The notes below the pieces were generated by a model, which was not told the DNA's origin, made no database searches, and was given only the letters and a program-made list of their open reading frames with translations. Shown here piece by piece: positions 1 to 5,656 of a DNA stretch of 6,380 bases (within the stretch, counting starts at the first letter, position 1; every line of letters starts with the position of its first letter). The DNA comes from a bacterium (GTDB lineage: Bacteria; SM23-31; JAUVVT01): positions 1 to 6,380 of the forward strand of contig JAUWXV010000215.1 of NCBI GenBank assembly GCA_030616165.1, read 5' to 3'. A program made the translations under genes and the position numbers.

Positions 1-132
1 ACTGTAGGGGCGCACCCCCGGGTCGCCCACAATTTTTAAAAGTATTTACTGTCCTGTATGGGCGAACCCCCGTGTTAGCCCACGTTTTTTTCAATCCTTG
101 TTTTGATAGATAATTCCTCTTGGCCATGACCC

Positions 133-154
133 GTAGGGGCGAATTTATTCGCCC
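133..154. repeat. GTAGGGGCGAAT...ATTCGCCC hairpin element
   Basis: GGGCGAAT at 137-144 is the exact reverse complement of ATTCGCCC at 147-154, with two bases between. It belongs to the same family as the more degenerate elements at 4-30 and 56-83, which share GGGCG and C-rich cores. It is a dispersed intergenic repeat with no sign of coding. Confidence 0.7.
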
Positions 155-198
155 TCTTTATTTCCAATCCTTATTTTTCCTCTTACACAATAATGTAG

Positions 199-218
199 AG
201 ACACGCCATGGCGTGTCT
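199..218. repeat. Perfect 20-base palindrome
   Basis: AGACACGCCATGGCGTGTCT is identical to its own reverse complement and is preceded by GTAG, as in the GTAGAGACACGCC-type dispersed repeats of many environmental genomes. No gene is adjacent, so I read it as a repeat element rather than an operator. Confidence 0.65.
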
Positions 219-345
219 AAGGAGATTCCAACCTTTGTTATAATATATATTCCTTTTACACCATCTAAAAGCCAACAGCTAATCACTAAAAGCAAACTAC
301 TAACGTCTTAAGGCTATAATCCAGGTATTGTCATTCCCACCTCCC

Positions 346-374
346 TTGTCATTCCCGCGAAGGCGGGAATCCAT
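346..374. repeat. TTGTCATTCCCGCGAAGGCGGGAATCC-type hairpin repeat
   Basis: The arms ATTCCCGC (351-358) and GCGGGAAT (363-370) pair perfectly around a GAAG loop. A partial copy, TTGTCATTCCC, lies just upstream at 338-348. This is a well-known dispersed repeat type. It has no T tract and no upstream gene pointing at it, so it is not a likely terminator. Confidence 0.7.
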
Positions 375-380
375 CTCGCG

Positions 381-940
381 AAGGTATTCCACACACCCCA
401 AATAAAAAAACACTTTGTCATTCATTCACTACATATATAACTTCCCATTTTCTCAGCAAAAAAATTATACGATTTATAATTAAACATAATTTTAATCAAT
501 AAATATAATTAGTTCTTGGACGAAATACAAATCTACTTTTTCACCAGTCTCATTTTAATTATGGTTCTTCAGGAAATTTGTTTGAATTGAGAATAAACAA
601 TTGATAAAAGATTGATTCCCGATTTATTTTTTCACTCTTTTTCTGTTATTTCACTTTTTTTTTGTCATTTCGAGCGAAGTCGAGAAATCTCATTCTTTTA
701 TAATTCCACACTTAAATCTCTCTTTAAAAAAAATAAAAAGCCTGATGAACATTAATTATAAAAAAAATTGTTTGTATTTAAAATAGATAGGATTCTGATG
801 AACTAATTGCCGAGATGAGAAATTTTATATATAGTATTGATTTAATTAATATTACAGACTTTTTCTAAGTGTTTCCCATTTTTCAAAAACTACCAATAAA
901 ATGACTAATTTTACACTTATAATTATTTATTACTTTAGCA
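381..940. other. Gene-free AT-rich stretch
   Basis: I find no supported gene on either strand. The only recognisable element is a dispersed repeat at 664-690 (GTCATTTCGAGCGAAGTCGAGAAATCT type, with ATTTCGA and TCGAGAAAT forming an imperfect hairpin). The rest is low-complexity A/T-rich sequence without clear start signals or long open frames. Confidence 0.6.
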
Positions 941-946
941 AAATAA

Positions 947-1024
947 ATCTAACGTCATGGCATCACCACCTGGTATGTAGCGGTAGCAGAATCCTCCCTT
1001 TACATGTGCATTCCCTTGTTAGCT
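947..1024 (-). other. attC-like integron recombination site (candidate)
   Basis: This 78-base island is clearly GC-richer than its surroundings. Read on the minus strand it starts AGCTAAC (1024-1018) and ends GTTAGAT (953-947). GTTAGAT matches the attC R' box GTTRRRY, and the two ends pair over five bases (CTAAC/GTTAG). Inside, GCAC (within 1012-1006) can pair with the GTGATGC segment (967-961) if one A is left unpaired. This is like the L boxes with an extrahelical base, separated from the R boxes by unpaired spacers of 6-8 bases. A second inner stem is possible (ATGTA/TACAT). The length lies within the known attC range. It starts 30 bases after the stop of the minus-strand gene 1234-1055, where an attC belongs. 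No integrase or second site is seen, so it could be an orphan site or chance. Confidence 0.42.
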
Positions 1025-1054
1025 GGCTTTTTTACAATAAATTTAGTATTTTAC

Positions 1055-1234
1055 TTATATTTTTTTTTCTGTATAAATTTTTAAAAGCTGTTTTGCTATT
1101 TCAGCAGTAGTAATTTGTTTCAGTTCATTTCTCACAAATATTACACCTACAATAGCTATAACTAAAAGAAGAAAGTTAAAAAACGTGCTTATAATTTCTG
1201 ACCAATTACTTTTTGATCTTTCGCATTTACTCAT
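1055..1234 (-). CDS. Small single-span membrane protein, 59 aa, unknown function
   Basis: This short minus-strand gene runs from ATG (1234-1232) to TAA (1057-1055). A good ribosome-binding site, GAAGGA, sits about eight bases before the ATG. The protein has a polar, basic start (MSKCERSKSNW), one strongly hydrophobic stretch at about residues 17-35 (LLLVIAIVGVIFV core), then a charged, probably helical tail of about 24 residues ending EKKI. The layout predicts one transmembrane helix. It lies 88 bases after the GIY-YIG gene on the same strand and just before the attC-like site. I do not recognise the family. The open frame on the opposite strand (901-1110) has no comparable start signal and runs through the attC-like island. 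Small membrane proteins next to mobile sites can be toxins or cassette cargo, but nothing here proves it. Confidence 0.55.
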   Translation of the reverse strand: MSKCERSKSNWSEIISTFFNFLLLVIAIVGVIFVRNELKQITTAEIAKQLLKIYTEKKI

Positions 1235-1322
1235 ATTTTTATTCCTTCTTTGAACAAATATTTTTTTTTATAGTGCAGATTTTTTTAAATATTATTCTAA
1301 AATAGGAACAATTGATTAAGCT

Positions 1323-1649
1323 TTAAATTTGTTCATTACAGACTGGATTATATGCTTCTATTAAGTCTCTTTCTTCTGATAATCGAGCTTCTTCTGAATC
1401 ATTTTCATGGGCATGAATGTGAGTTGCACCATTATTTAAAGAGCATTCTTCTTTTTCGTGTTCTGCTAAACGTTCGCTTAAATTGTTTGTTTGCCCTATG
1501 TATAACGCTGTCCAATGACCCTGACTAGTTTCCTTTGCATAAATATAATTACCTGGTTTTTCATCAGATATTGTACCAATTTGAAAAATCCAATATCTGT
1601 AAGTTTGACCAGAATATCCTTGCCAATCAATTGTTTGTTTAATTGACAT
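1323..1649 (-). CDS. Stand-alone GIY-YIG domain protein, 108 aa
   Basis: This is a single GIY-YIG nuclease-type domain with nothing fused to it. The two name-giving strands are visible as GNYIYA (residues 33-38) and LYIGQT (49-54). The helix with the usual catalytic arginine follows as NNLSERLAEH (R60, H64). A glutamate-bearing C-terminal helix comes next, EERDLIEAYNP (92-102), with E93 the likely metal ligand, and it closes with CN at 104-105, as in UvrC-type domains. These are the expected active-site positions, so it may be an active endonuclease, though many small family members are uncharacterised. ATG at 1649 is preceded by AAAGG about seven bases upstream. A promoter-like pair (TTGAGT, 18 bases, TATAAT) lies just before it. 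Neighbours on the same strand are a very basic protein upstream and a small membrane protein downstream. Confidence 0.85.
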   Translation of the reverse strand: MSIKQTIDWQGYSGQTYRYWIFQIGTISDEKPGNYIYAKETSQGHWTALYIGQTNNLSERLAEHEKEECSLNNGATHIHAHENDSEEARLSEERDLIEAYNPVCNEQI

Positions 1650-1682
1650 AATAAACCTTTATCATTAATTTATTTATTTTTC

Positions 1683-1712
1683 ATTATATAATACATTCCA
1701 GAGCAGACTCAA
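1683..1712 (-). promoter_or_regulatory. Candidate sigma-70-type promoter for the GIY-YIG gene
   Basis: On the minus strand, TTGAGT (1712-1707) and TATAAT (1688-1683) are separated by 18 bases. The predicted start would leave a leader of about 25 bases before the ATG at 1649. In such AT-rich DNA a perfect -10 alone is weak evidence, but the four-of-six -35 match and close position make it plausible. It implies that the GIY-YIG gene can be transcribed independently of the gene upstream. Confidence 0.4.
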
Positions 1713-1786
1713 TATATCGGATGAGTTTCTTCTATAAATATTATATAATTATATTTTAAATATAAATTTATTATTTTTGAAAGAAT

Positions 1787-2107
1787 TTATTTTTTCTTAC
1801 GGATATACCTACGTTTAGTTCCACCCATATTCTTAATAGTACCACTCACATTCACTTTTTTCATAGCCTTCACAGCTTTACCTATATCTTTTTGAGGAAC
1901 CTGCAAAATTTTTTGTTTTTTTCTACTTATTTTTAATCTTTTTGCAGCTAATATTAAACCATTATCAGTTCCACTGCGTTCAATTTCTATTGCTTTATTT
2001 TCTGTCATAGCATCAAGACGTTTCTTTCCTTTTAATTTTAGTTCTGTTTCCCCTTTTTCCCCAGCTGCCTTAATTTTTGCTCTTTTATGACTTATAGTTT
2101 CTGGCAT
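1787..2107 (-). CDS. Highly basic 106-aa protein, unknown function
   Basis: The protein has about 32 lysine and arginine residues against about 10 acidic ones, and ends in a dense basic tail (TKRRYIRKKK). This suggests binding to DNA or RNA, which is inference from composition. There is no hydrophobic segment, signal peptide or cysteine motif. The middle (KILQVPQKDIGKAVKAMKKV, about residues 66-85) looks like an ordered helix-forming part, and the N-terminal half is polar and charged. I do not recognise a named family. ATG at 2107 has a strong AAGGAAGG site about seven bases before it, so the gene is likely real. The GIY-YIG gene starts 137 bases downstream on the same strand. A basic nucleic-acid-binding protein next to a small nuclease is suggestive, but the gap and separate promoter argue against strict co-transcription. 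Confidence 0.7.
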   Translation of the reverse strand: MPETISHKRAKIKAAGEKGETELKLKGKKRLDAMTENKAIEIERSGTDNGLILAAKRLKISRKKQKILQVPQKDIGKAVKAMKKVNVSGTIKNMGGTKRRYIRKKK

Positions 2108-2151
2108 AATTTACCTTCCTTTATAAAATTTGTTTTAATATTTTTTCAAAG

Positions 2152-2157
2152 ATTATA
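2152..2157 (-). promoter_or_regulatory. Candidate -10 element for the basic protein gene
   Basis: The minus strand reads TATAAT about 45 bases before the ATG at 2107. The hexamer 17 bases upstream (TTAGAT) is a poor -35, so this rests on the -10 and its position only. Confidence 0.25.
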
Positions 2158-2570
2158 AATTAGTACTATAAATTATCTAAATTTAGGAACAATACTTATT
2201 TATTTTTATTATTTTAGTTTTCTTCCCCGTTTTTTTGGTTAAAGCATAATTTCAATAAACCGTTCTTTTTCTAACCATGTTGTTAAGAAATAAGTGTTTT
2301 GTTTCCAGATTTCCAAATTTCGTGAACACTATTGTCAGTATTATAATAATATATATTATTAATTAACAAAATCAACAAAAAACAAAGAATTTTTATTTTT
2401 TTTAAAATATTAAACAAGAAGTACGATTTACTGATGAGGATTTACGATTGACAAATACATTAAAAAAAATGGCAATATTTTCAATTATTATATCCTGTAT
2501 AAAAACATAATTTTAATTCACCTCCAATAATAATTTTTTTAAAAAATTAGTATAAAAACTAAAATAGTTC

Positions 2571-2599
2571 TTGACAAAACGAATATATTTTTGTATATT
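2571..2599 (+). promoter_or_regulatory. Strong sigma-70-type promoter upstream of the first helix-turn-helix gene
   Basis: A consensus TTGACA (2571-2576) is followed by a 17-base spacer and TATATT (2594-2599). Transcription would start near 2606, leaving about 180 bases of leader before the ATG at 2788. The leader contains CTCTTTAACAGAG-type short inverted bases near 2725-2740 but no riboswitch that I recognise. The second helix-turn-helix gene has the same hexamers with the same spacing. Confidence 0.6.
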
Positions 2600-2773
2600 A
2601 ATAAATAGTTATGTTAATCAATAACTTTTTGAACAATTTATTATTTTTAAGGAATTATAAAAATTGAATTTAACAGGAATAATCGATATTATTATTAAGT
2701 CTCTTAAAAACCCGGAAAGTAAGCTCTTTAACAGAGTCTAATAAGTTTATTATCTAATATCCACATTAATTTT

Positions 2774-2780
2774 AGGAGGA
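2774..2780 (+). promoter_or_regulatory. Strong Shine-Dalgarno site, AGGAGGA
   Basis: AGGAGGA lies seven bases before the ATG at 2788 and fixes that start. It also shows that this organism uses Shine-Dalgarno-led initiation. Confidence 0.85.
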
Positions 2781-2787
2781 AGTAATT

Positions 2788-3174
2788 ATGTTATCCAAAA
2801 AACTTTCAACCAAAAAAAGAAAATTTATCTCACTCATTAATAAAAAAGAAATCAATAACTATAATGTTAATGATATAATAAACGAACTTGGCATAAGCAA
2901 ATCTACATATTACAGGTGGCTTAATGACAAAGAACTCTTTAAAATTGCTTCTCAGGAAAATGCTCTTGATATCGATGAGCGCCTGCCTGAGGTTCTTGAA
3001 GCATTGGTAAAAAAGGCAGTACAGGGTGATATAAGAGCAATAAAAATCTTTCTTGAAATGTGCAATAATAATAAGGACGGCAAAAATGTTGCAGATATAT
3101 TGACATCCGATGAAATTACTTCAATTATTCGTATAGCAAAAAATGTAAAAAATGACAAGGACAACAAAAATTAA
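2788..3174 (+). CDS. phBC6A51-type helix-turn-helix DNA-binding protein, copy A (128 aa)
   Basis: This small protein is a putative sequence-specific DNA binder. A helix-turn-helix is visible at about residues 26-46: DIINELGIS, then the recognition helix around KSTYYRWLN. After it comes a helical segment at 66-90 with the pattern AVQGDIRAIKIFLE, typical of the phBC6A51/terminase-small-subunit-like and insertion-element helix-turn-helix family. The tail (91-128) is polar and lysine/asparagine-rich. It is paralogous to the protein at 6034-5657, with about 48 of the first 90 residues identical without gaps, so the family context is firm even if the function is not. A strong AGGAGGA site supports the start. 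No large terminase, portal or transposase gene accompanies it. An array of TGATAA/TTATCA repeats lies 126 bases after the stop and could be its target (inference). Confidence 0.85.
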   Translation: MLSKKLSTKKRKFISLINKKEINNYNVNDIINELGISKSTYYRWLNDKELFKIASQENALDIDERLPEVLEALVKKAVQGDIRAIKIFLEMCNNNKDGKNVADILTSDEITSIIRIAKNVKNDKDNKN

Positions 3175-3299
3175 TAACTTGAACAAAATTAAGGATAATA
3201 TTTCCGGCTTTCTAAAGATACGCTGAAAAAAAATTTCCAAAATTCACTTCCCATAATTATATAAAAATATTAATAACAATCACTTCCAAAATTACAATA

Positions 3300-3376
3300 T
3301 GATAAAAATGATAATTTTTAATCAATTTTTATCACAAAATGATAAAATATTATCACAGAATGATAAAATATTATCA
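3300..3376. repeat. Array of TGATAA/TTATCA palindromic repeats (21-base unit)
   Basis: Seven copies of TGATAA or its complement TTATCA occur in 77 bases, at 3300, 3309, 3329, 3340, 3350, 3361 and 3371. From 3329 they form a 21-base tandem unit (TTATCACARAATG followed by ATAAAATA), present as 3329-3349, 3350-3370 and a partial third unit. Each unit is itself an inverted repeat with 4-5 base gaps. The array lies in the convergent gap between helix-turn-helix gene A and the phosphoesterase gene. The alternating symmetric half-sites look like multiple operators for a dimeric DNA-binding protein. The lack of GC pairs makes a terminator unlikely. Translation on the plus strand gives repeated NDKILSQ, but the frame has no gene-like start. 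Confidence 0.8.
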
Positions 3377-3433
3377 CATAAGGCAGGGTTTACATCAGGA
3401 ATAAGAAGGGGGAAAATCGGAAAATCCCATAGA

Positions 3434-4366
3434 CTATTTTTTCTTTTCCCAGGTCCATTCATCTATAACCGCCAGGTTATTTCCTGGTCTTGCATCGATA
3501 GTCTGAATTACAGCGGTATTTTTATCAAGGGTAACAAAAGTAATAGATGCAAACGATTCGGAATCTGGTGTAAAGGCAGTTTTTTCGCTGTATTCCTGTG
3601 CTGGTTTCCAACTTGCACCGCCTGTGCCGTTAATAATGTGTACCATTCCTTTTTCATAATCTACAGTGCCGTCTGGCAGCAGTGGTTTAGACCGTACATA
3701 TACATGGGCATGACCATTAAATATAAAATCACCACCATACTCATGAAGGCTTTCCAGCCATGGTTGGCATTTTTCTAAGTAACTGCTTTTATAAGAAAGA
3801 TCACCGTATGAAGGAGGGTGCCATACACCTATTAACCAATCATCTTGGTTGACATTTTTTTCAAGATAATTATTCAGCCAATTTTGCATTACAGCCGCAT
3901 CAGTAAAATAAGCATCACAAAATATGACATGCACATTCCCCATCTGGTGCGCATAAAAGTGTGTTGTATTATTTGCCGCGTTAACAGGCAATATACCATC
4001 TGTATATTTATCATAGGTCTCTTGGTTATCATCATGATTGCTCGTACACATAAAAAATTTGCCGGGTATAAAAAGTTTATCAATACCTTTGTAATTTAGA
4101 GAACGCTGCCAATCTTCTTCTCTCCCTTTACTTGTAAAATCCCCGGTGTGTACCAGCAAATCCCAGTCAGTAATATCATTAATTAAAATGTAAGCAATAT
4201 TCTCACAGGCATTATCCAGATTTTCCCGCGAATCACCCCATAAAGCTATTTTTACTGTTTTATTGATTTCTGTTTTAGGCTGACACGAACATAAACCTGT
4301 TAACAAAATTGTCATAACGCCTATACATAACATAATCCAGACATCAGCATACTTTTTTAGAGTCAT
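3434..4366 (-). CDS. Lipoprotein calcineurin-like metallophosphoesterase (310 aa)
   Basis: This is a metal-dependent phosphohydrolase, probably anchored outside the cytoplasmic membrane. The start is a type II signal peptide: KK at 4-5, a hydrophobic core at 9-25, and a lipobox LCSC with the lipidated cysteine at 28. The metallophosphoesterase motifs follow in order: GDSR (44-47), GD in HTGDFT (75-76), SNHD (109-112), WHPP (182-185) and GHAHVY (218-223). The GHAHVY and HPPSY context resembles type 7/purple-acid-phosphatase-like enzymes. The usual GNHE glycine is serine here. I chose ATG at 4366 because GAGGG sits seven bases before it and the lipoprotein signal begins there; the longer frame to a TTG at 4420 adds 18 residues without such a site. 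The substrate cannot be read from sequence. It diverges from the gene at 4714 and converges on helix-turn-helix gene A. Confidence 0.88.
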   Translation of the reverse strand: MTLKKYADVWIMLCIGVMTILLTGLCSCQPKTEINKTVKIALWGDSRENLDNACENIAYILINDITDWDLLVHTGDFTSKGREEDWQRSLNYKGIDKLFIPGKFFMCTSNHDDNQETYDKYTDGILPVNAANNTTHFYAHQMGNVHVIFCDAYFTDAAVMQNWLNNYLEKNVNQDDWLIGVWHPPSYGDLSYKSSYLEKCQPWLESLHEYGGDFIFNGHAHVYVRSKPLLPDGTVDYEKGMVHIINGTGGASWKPAQEYSEKTAFTPDSESFASITFVTLDKNTAVIQTIDARPGNNLAVIDEWTWEKKK

Positions 4367-4713
4367 GATTTTTCCCTCAATATCAATTTTTTTAATTTTT
4401 ATTAAGAAAACATTTAACAACTCTTGAACTTAAAACAAAAATAAAAAAAAATAATTAAAGATGCTACAAAAAAATTTCCGAATCTATGGTTTGTTTTTAT
4501 TAGCTTGATAAATTATTAAGACTCTCCAGGAACTTTTTATCTGTATTAAGGTATGAAATCATATTTTATACTTGACATAAACTATCTAAAATTTAAATTA
4601 ATACCGATATTAAAATAGGACTGGAATTAGGAAAAAAGAATGCATATCTATATTAAAATAAAAATTCGTTATCATACATCATTCAGTCGAATGTAATAAT
4701 TAGGAATGCAAGT
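4367..4713. other. Divergent intergenic region
   Basis: These 347 bases separate the phosphoesterase gene (minus) from the spermidine-synthase-like gene (plus) and must hold the promoters of both. The plus strand has TTGACA at 4572-4577, followed after 16 bases by TAAATT (4594-4599), a moderate -10. I cannot pick out a convincing minus-strand promoter. No repeat or small gene is evident. Confidence 0.5.
4572..4599 (+). promoter_or_regulatory. Candidate promoter for the spermidine-synthase-like gene
   Basis: A consensus TTGACA is followed by a 16-base spacer and TAAATT (four of six positions match). The leader to the TTG start at 4714 would be about 108 bases. The -35 is good and the -10 is ordinary for such AT-rich DNA. 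Confidence 0.35.
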
Positions 4714-5481
4714 TTGAAAAAAAAAGTACTATATCGAACAAAAACTGCTTTTAATGATATATGTGTTACGAAAGAAGGGAATATTCTCACGCTTTATTCA
4801 CCTTCTTCACTCAAGCAAACGGCAATTAATGAAAGCAATCCGTTACTCCCGCATCTTGAATACGCACTCAATACGATACTTGGTCTTATTTTTTATCCTG
4901 ATCCCGGGTCGATACTTGTCATGGGATTGGGTGGTGGTTCTATACCTATGATGTTCCATAACATTTGTAAGCAGACTCATATAGATGTTGTTGAAATTGA
5001 CCCTGAAATTGTTGAAATTGCAAAAAAATATTTTCATTTTACTACATCACCAAGATTGCAGCTCTATATTGACGATGCATCTCTCTTTGTAAAAAAATCG
5101 AATAAGCGATATGACCTCATCATCATGGATGCCTATATTGGTAATAAACTACCCAATTCTCTTACCACAACGGAGTTTTTTAACGAAATAAAGAGACTGC
5201 TTTCTCTGGATGGGATATTTATTGCCAATGTTATGAGGAAAAGTCAACGGAAATTTCTAAGGTTGCTTAAAAAAAATGGATTCGAGAGTAAAGAAATTTG
5301 GCTTCTTCCCTGTATACGTTCAAGGAATATAGTTGTATTTGCTTCAAGAGGGGCTTATATTTCAAAAAAAGAACTTCTCTTTCAAACCGACCGTGTACAA
5401 AGAGATTTTTCCTTTGATTTCCAACTTATTAATCTGACCAGACGACTGAAACGCTCCCTTGATATCTTTTCTCTCACTTAA
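4714..5481 (+). CDS. Spermidine-synthase-fold SAM-binding protein (255 aa)
   Basis: This has the Rossmann-type core of the spermidine synthase/aminopropyltransferase superfamily. Seen in order are a short N-terminal beta part with the family-like S-x-K-Q-T and P-x-x-Y-A positions (32-51), the nucleotide-binding loop GLGGGSIP (71-78), the acidic strand end VVEIDPEIVEIA (92-103) that holds the ribose, DDAS (120-123), and YDLIIMDAY (133-141). True spermidine synthases have GGGDGG and a DxTDP active-site motif. Here these are GGGSIP and DAYIG, so polyamine synthesis is doubtful. It is better called a spermidine-synthase-like transferase of unknown substrate. The 50-residue C-terminus is basic and not recognised. 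It starts with TTG, with AGGA eight bases before it and no better start nearby. It converges on helix-turn-helix gene B. Confidence 0.8.
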   Translation: MKKKVLYRTKTAFNDICVTKEGNILTLYSPSSLKQTAINESNPLLPHLEYALNTILGLIFYPDPGSILVMGLGGGSIPMMFHNICKQTHIDVVEIDPEIVEIAKKYFHFTTSPRLQLYIDDASLFVKKSNKRYDLIIMDAYIGNKLPNSLTTTEFFNEIKRLLSLDGIFIANVMRKSQRKFLRLLKKNGFESKEIWLLPCIRSRNIVVFASRGAYISKKELLFQTDRVQRDFSFDFQLINLTRRLKRSLDIFSLT

Positions 5482-5549
5482 TACTGATATTGCTCAATTA
5501 CATTTCACCGCTATTTTATTTAGATGGTTTAAAATTAGTTTTTCGAGAA

Positions 5550-5641
5550 AGTGTTTCAGTTTGTCTCAATTTTGTCTCAATTTGTATCAGTTTGTCTCAG
5601 TTTGTCTAATTTTTGGGGTGATTTTGAGACTAGGGAGACAA
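5550..5641. repeat. Array of TTTGTCTCA direct repeats (about 10-base period)
   Basis: Five near-identical units follow each other at 5559-5568, 5569-5579, 5580-5589, 5590-5599 and 5600-5609, on the model GTTTGTCTCA. One unit has an extra T, one reads GTATCA and the last ends GTCTAA. A partial unit, GTTTCA, precedes them at 5553-5558. Two inverted copies follow: TGAGAC (5625-5630) and GGAGACAA (5634-5641). The array lies between the stop of the spermidine-synthase-like gene (5481) and the stop of helix-turn-helix gene B (5657), so it is just downstream of both. It looks like an iteron-style binding array. The inverted units could form a hairpin, but there is no typical terminator. Confidence 0.8.
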
Positions 5642-5656
5642 TTAAGGTTTTAATTA

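Larger units (their letters stand above)
1..380. repeat. Nest of dispersed hairpin repeats
   Basis: This gene-free stretch holds several unrelated short repeat elements in 380 bases. Two related elements at 4-30 and 56-83 start GTAGGGGCG or GTATGGGCG and end CGCCCAC or AGCCCAC. A third at 133-154 has arms GGGCGAAT and ATTCGCCC around two bases. A perfect 20-base palindrome, AGACACGCCATGGCGTGTCT, lies at 199-218. At 351-370, ATTCCCGC and GCGGGAAT enclose a GAAG loop, within the familiar TTGTCATTCCCGCGAAGG-type element. These resemble the miniature repeats that accumulate in intergenic DNA of many environmental bacteria. I see no coding sequence here; the open frame at 120-311 is a translation of the repeats. 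Confidence 0.75.
2108..2787. other. Gene-free AT-rich stretch with small hairpins
   Basis: No supported gene is seen in these 680 bases. An imperfect hairpin lies at 2268-2290 (TTTCTAAC against GTTAAGAAA, one bulge), and AGTGTT (2293-2298) can pair with AACACT (2325-2330). Short protein-like frames without start signals occur near 2216-2340 (minus) and 2415-2505 (plus), too short to call as genes or relics. The right part (about 2606-2787) would be the long untranslated leader of the helix-turn-helix gene at 2788 if the promoter at 2571 is used. Confidence 0.55.

Noticed and set aside
120-311. Plus-strand open frame of 63 codons
   Set aside because: It is a translation of the hairpin repeats at 133-154 and 199-218, with no ribosome-binding site.
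901-1110. Plus-strand open frame of 69 codons
   Set aside because: It crosses the attC-like island and lies opposite the better supported minus-strand gene 1055-1234.
2216-2340. Minus-strand protein-like frame ending TWLEKERFIEIML
   Set aside because: It has fewer than 30 codons and no start signal; it could be a relic or part of a repeat, but there is nothing to support a gene.
2415-2505. Plus-strand frame reading VRFTDEDLRLTNTLKKM
   Set aside because: About 30 codons, no start codon with a ribosome-binding site and no recognised family; probably chance.
2788-3174. Transposase or insertion sequence
   Set aside because: The family is sometimes labelled as insertion-element helix-turn-helix, but there is no catalytic domain, partner gene or terminal inverted repeat around either copy.
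3300-3376. CRISPR array
   Set aside because: The repeats are contiguous 21-base units without unique spacers, and no cas gene is present. The same applies to 5550-5641.
3299-3778. Plus-strand open frame with repeated NDKILSQ peptide
   Set aside because: The peptide repeat comes from the 21-base DNA array, and most of the frame is antisense to the phosphoesterase coding region.
5459-5653. Plus-strand open frame over the TTTGTCTCA array
   Set aside because: It overlaps the end of the spermidine-synthase-like gene, has no start signal, and reads through tandem repeats.
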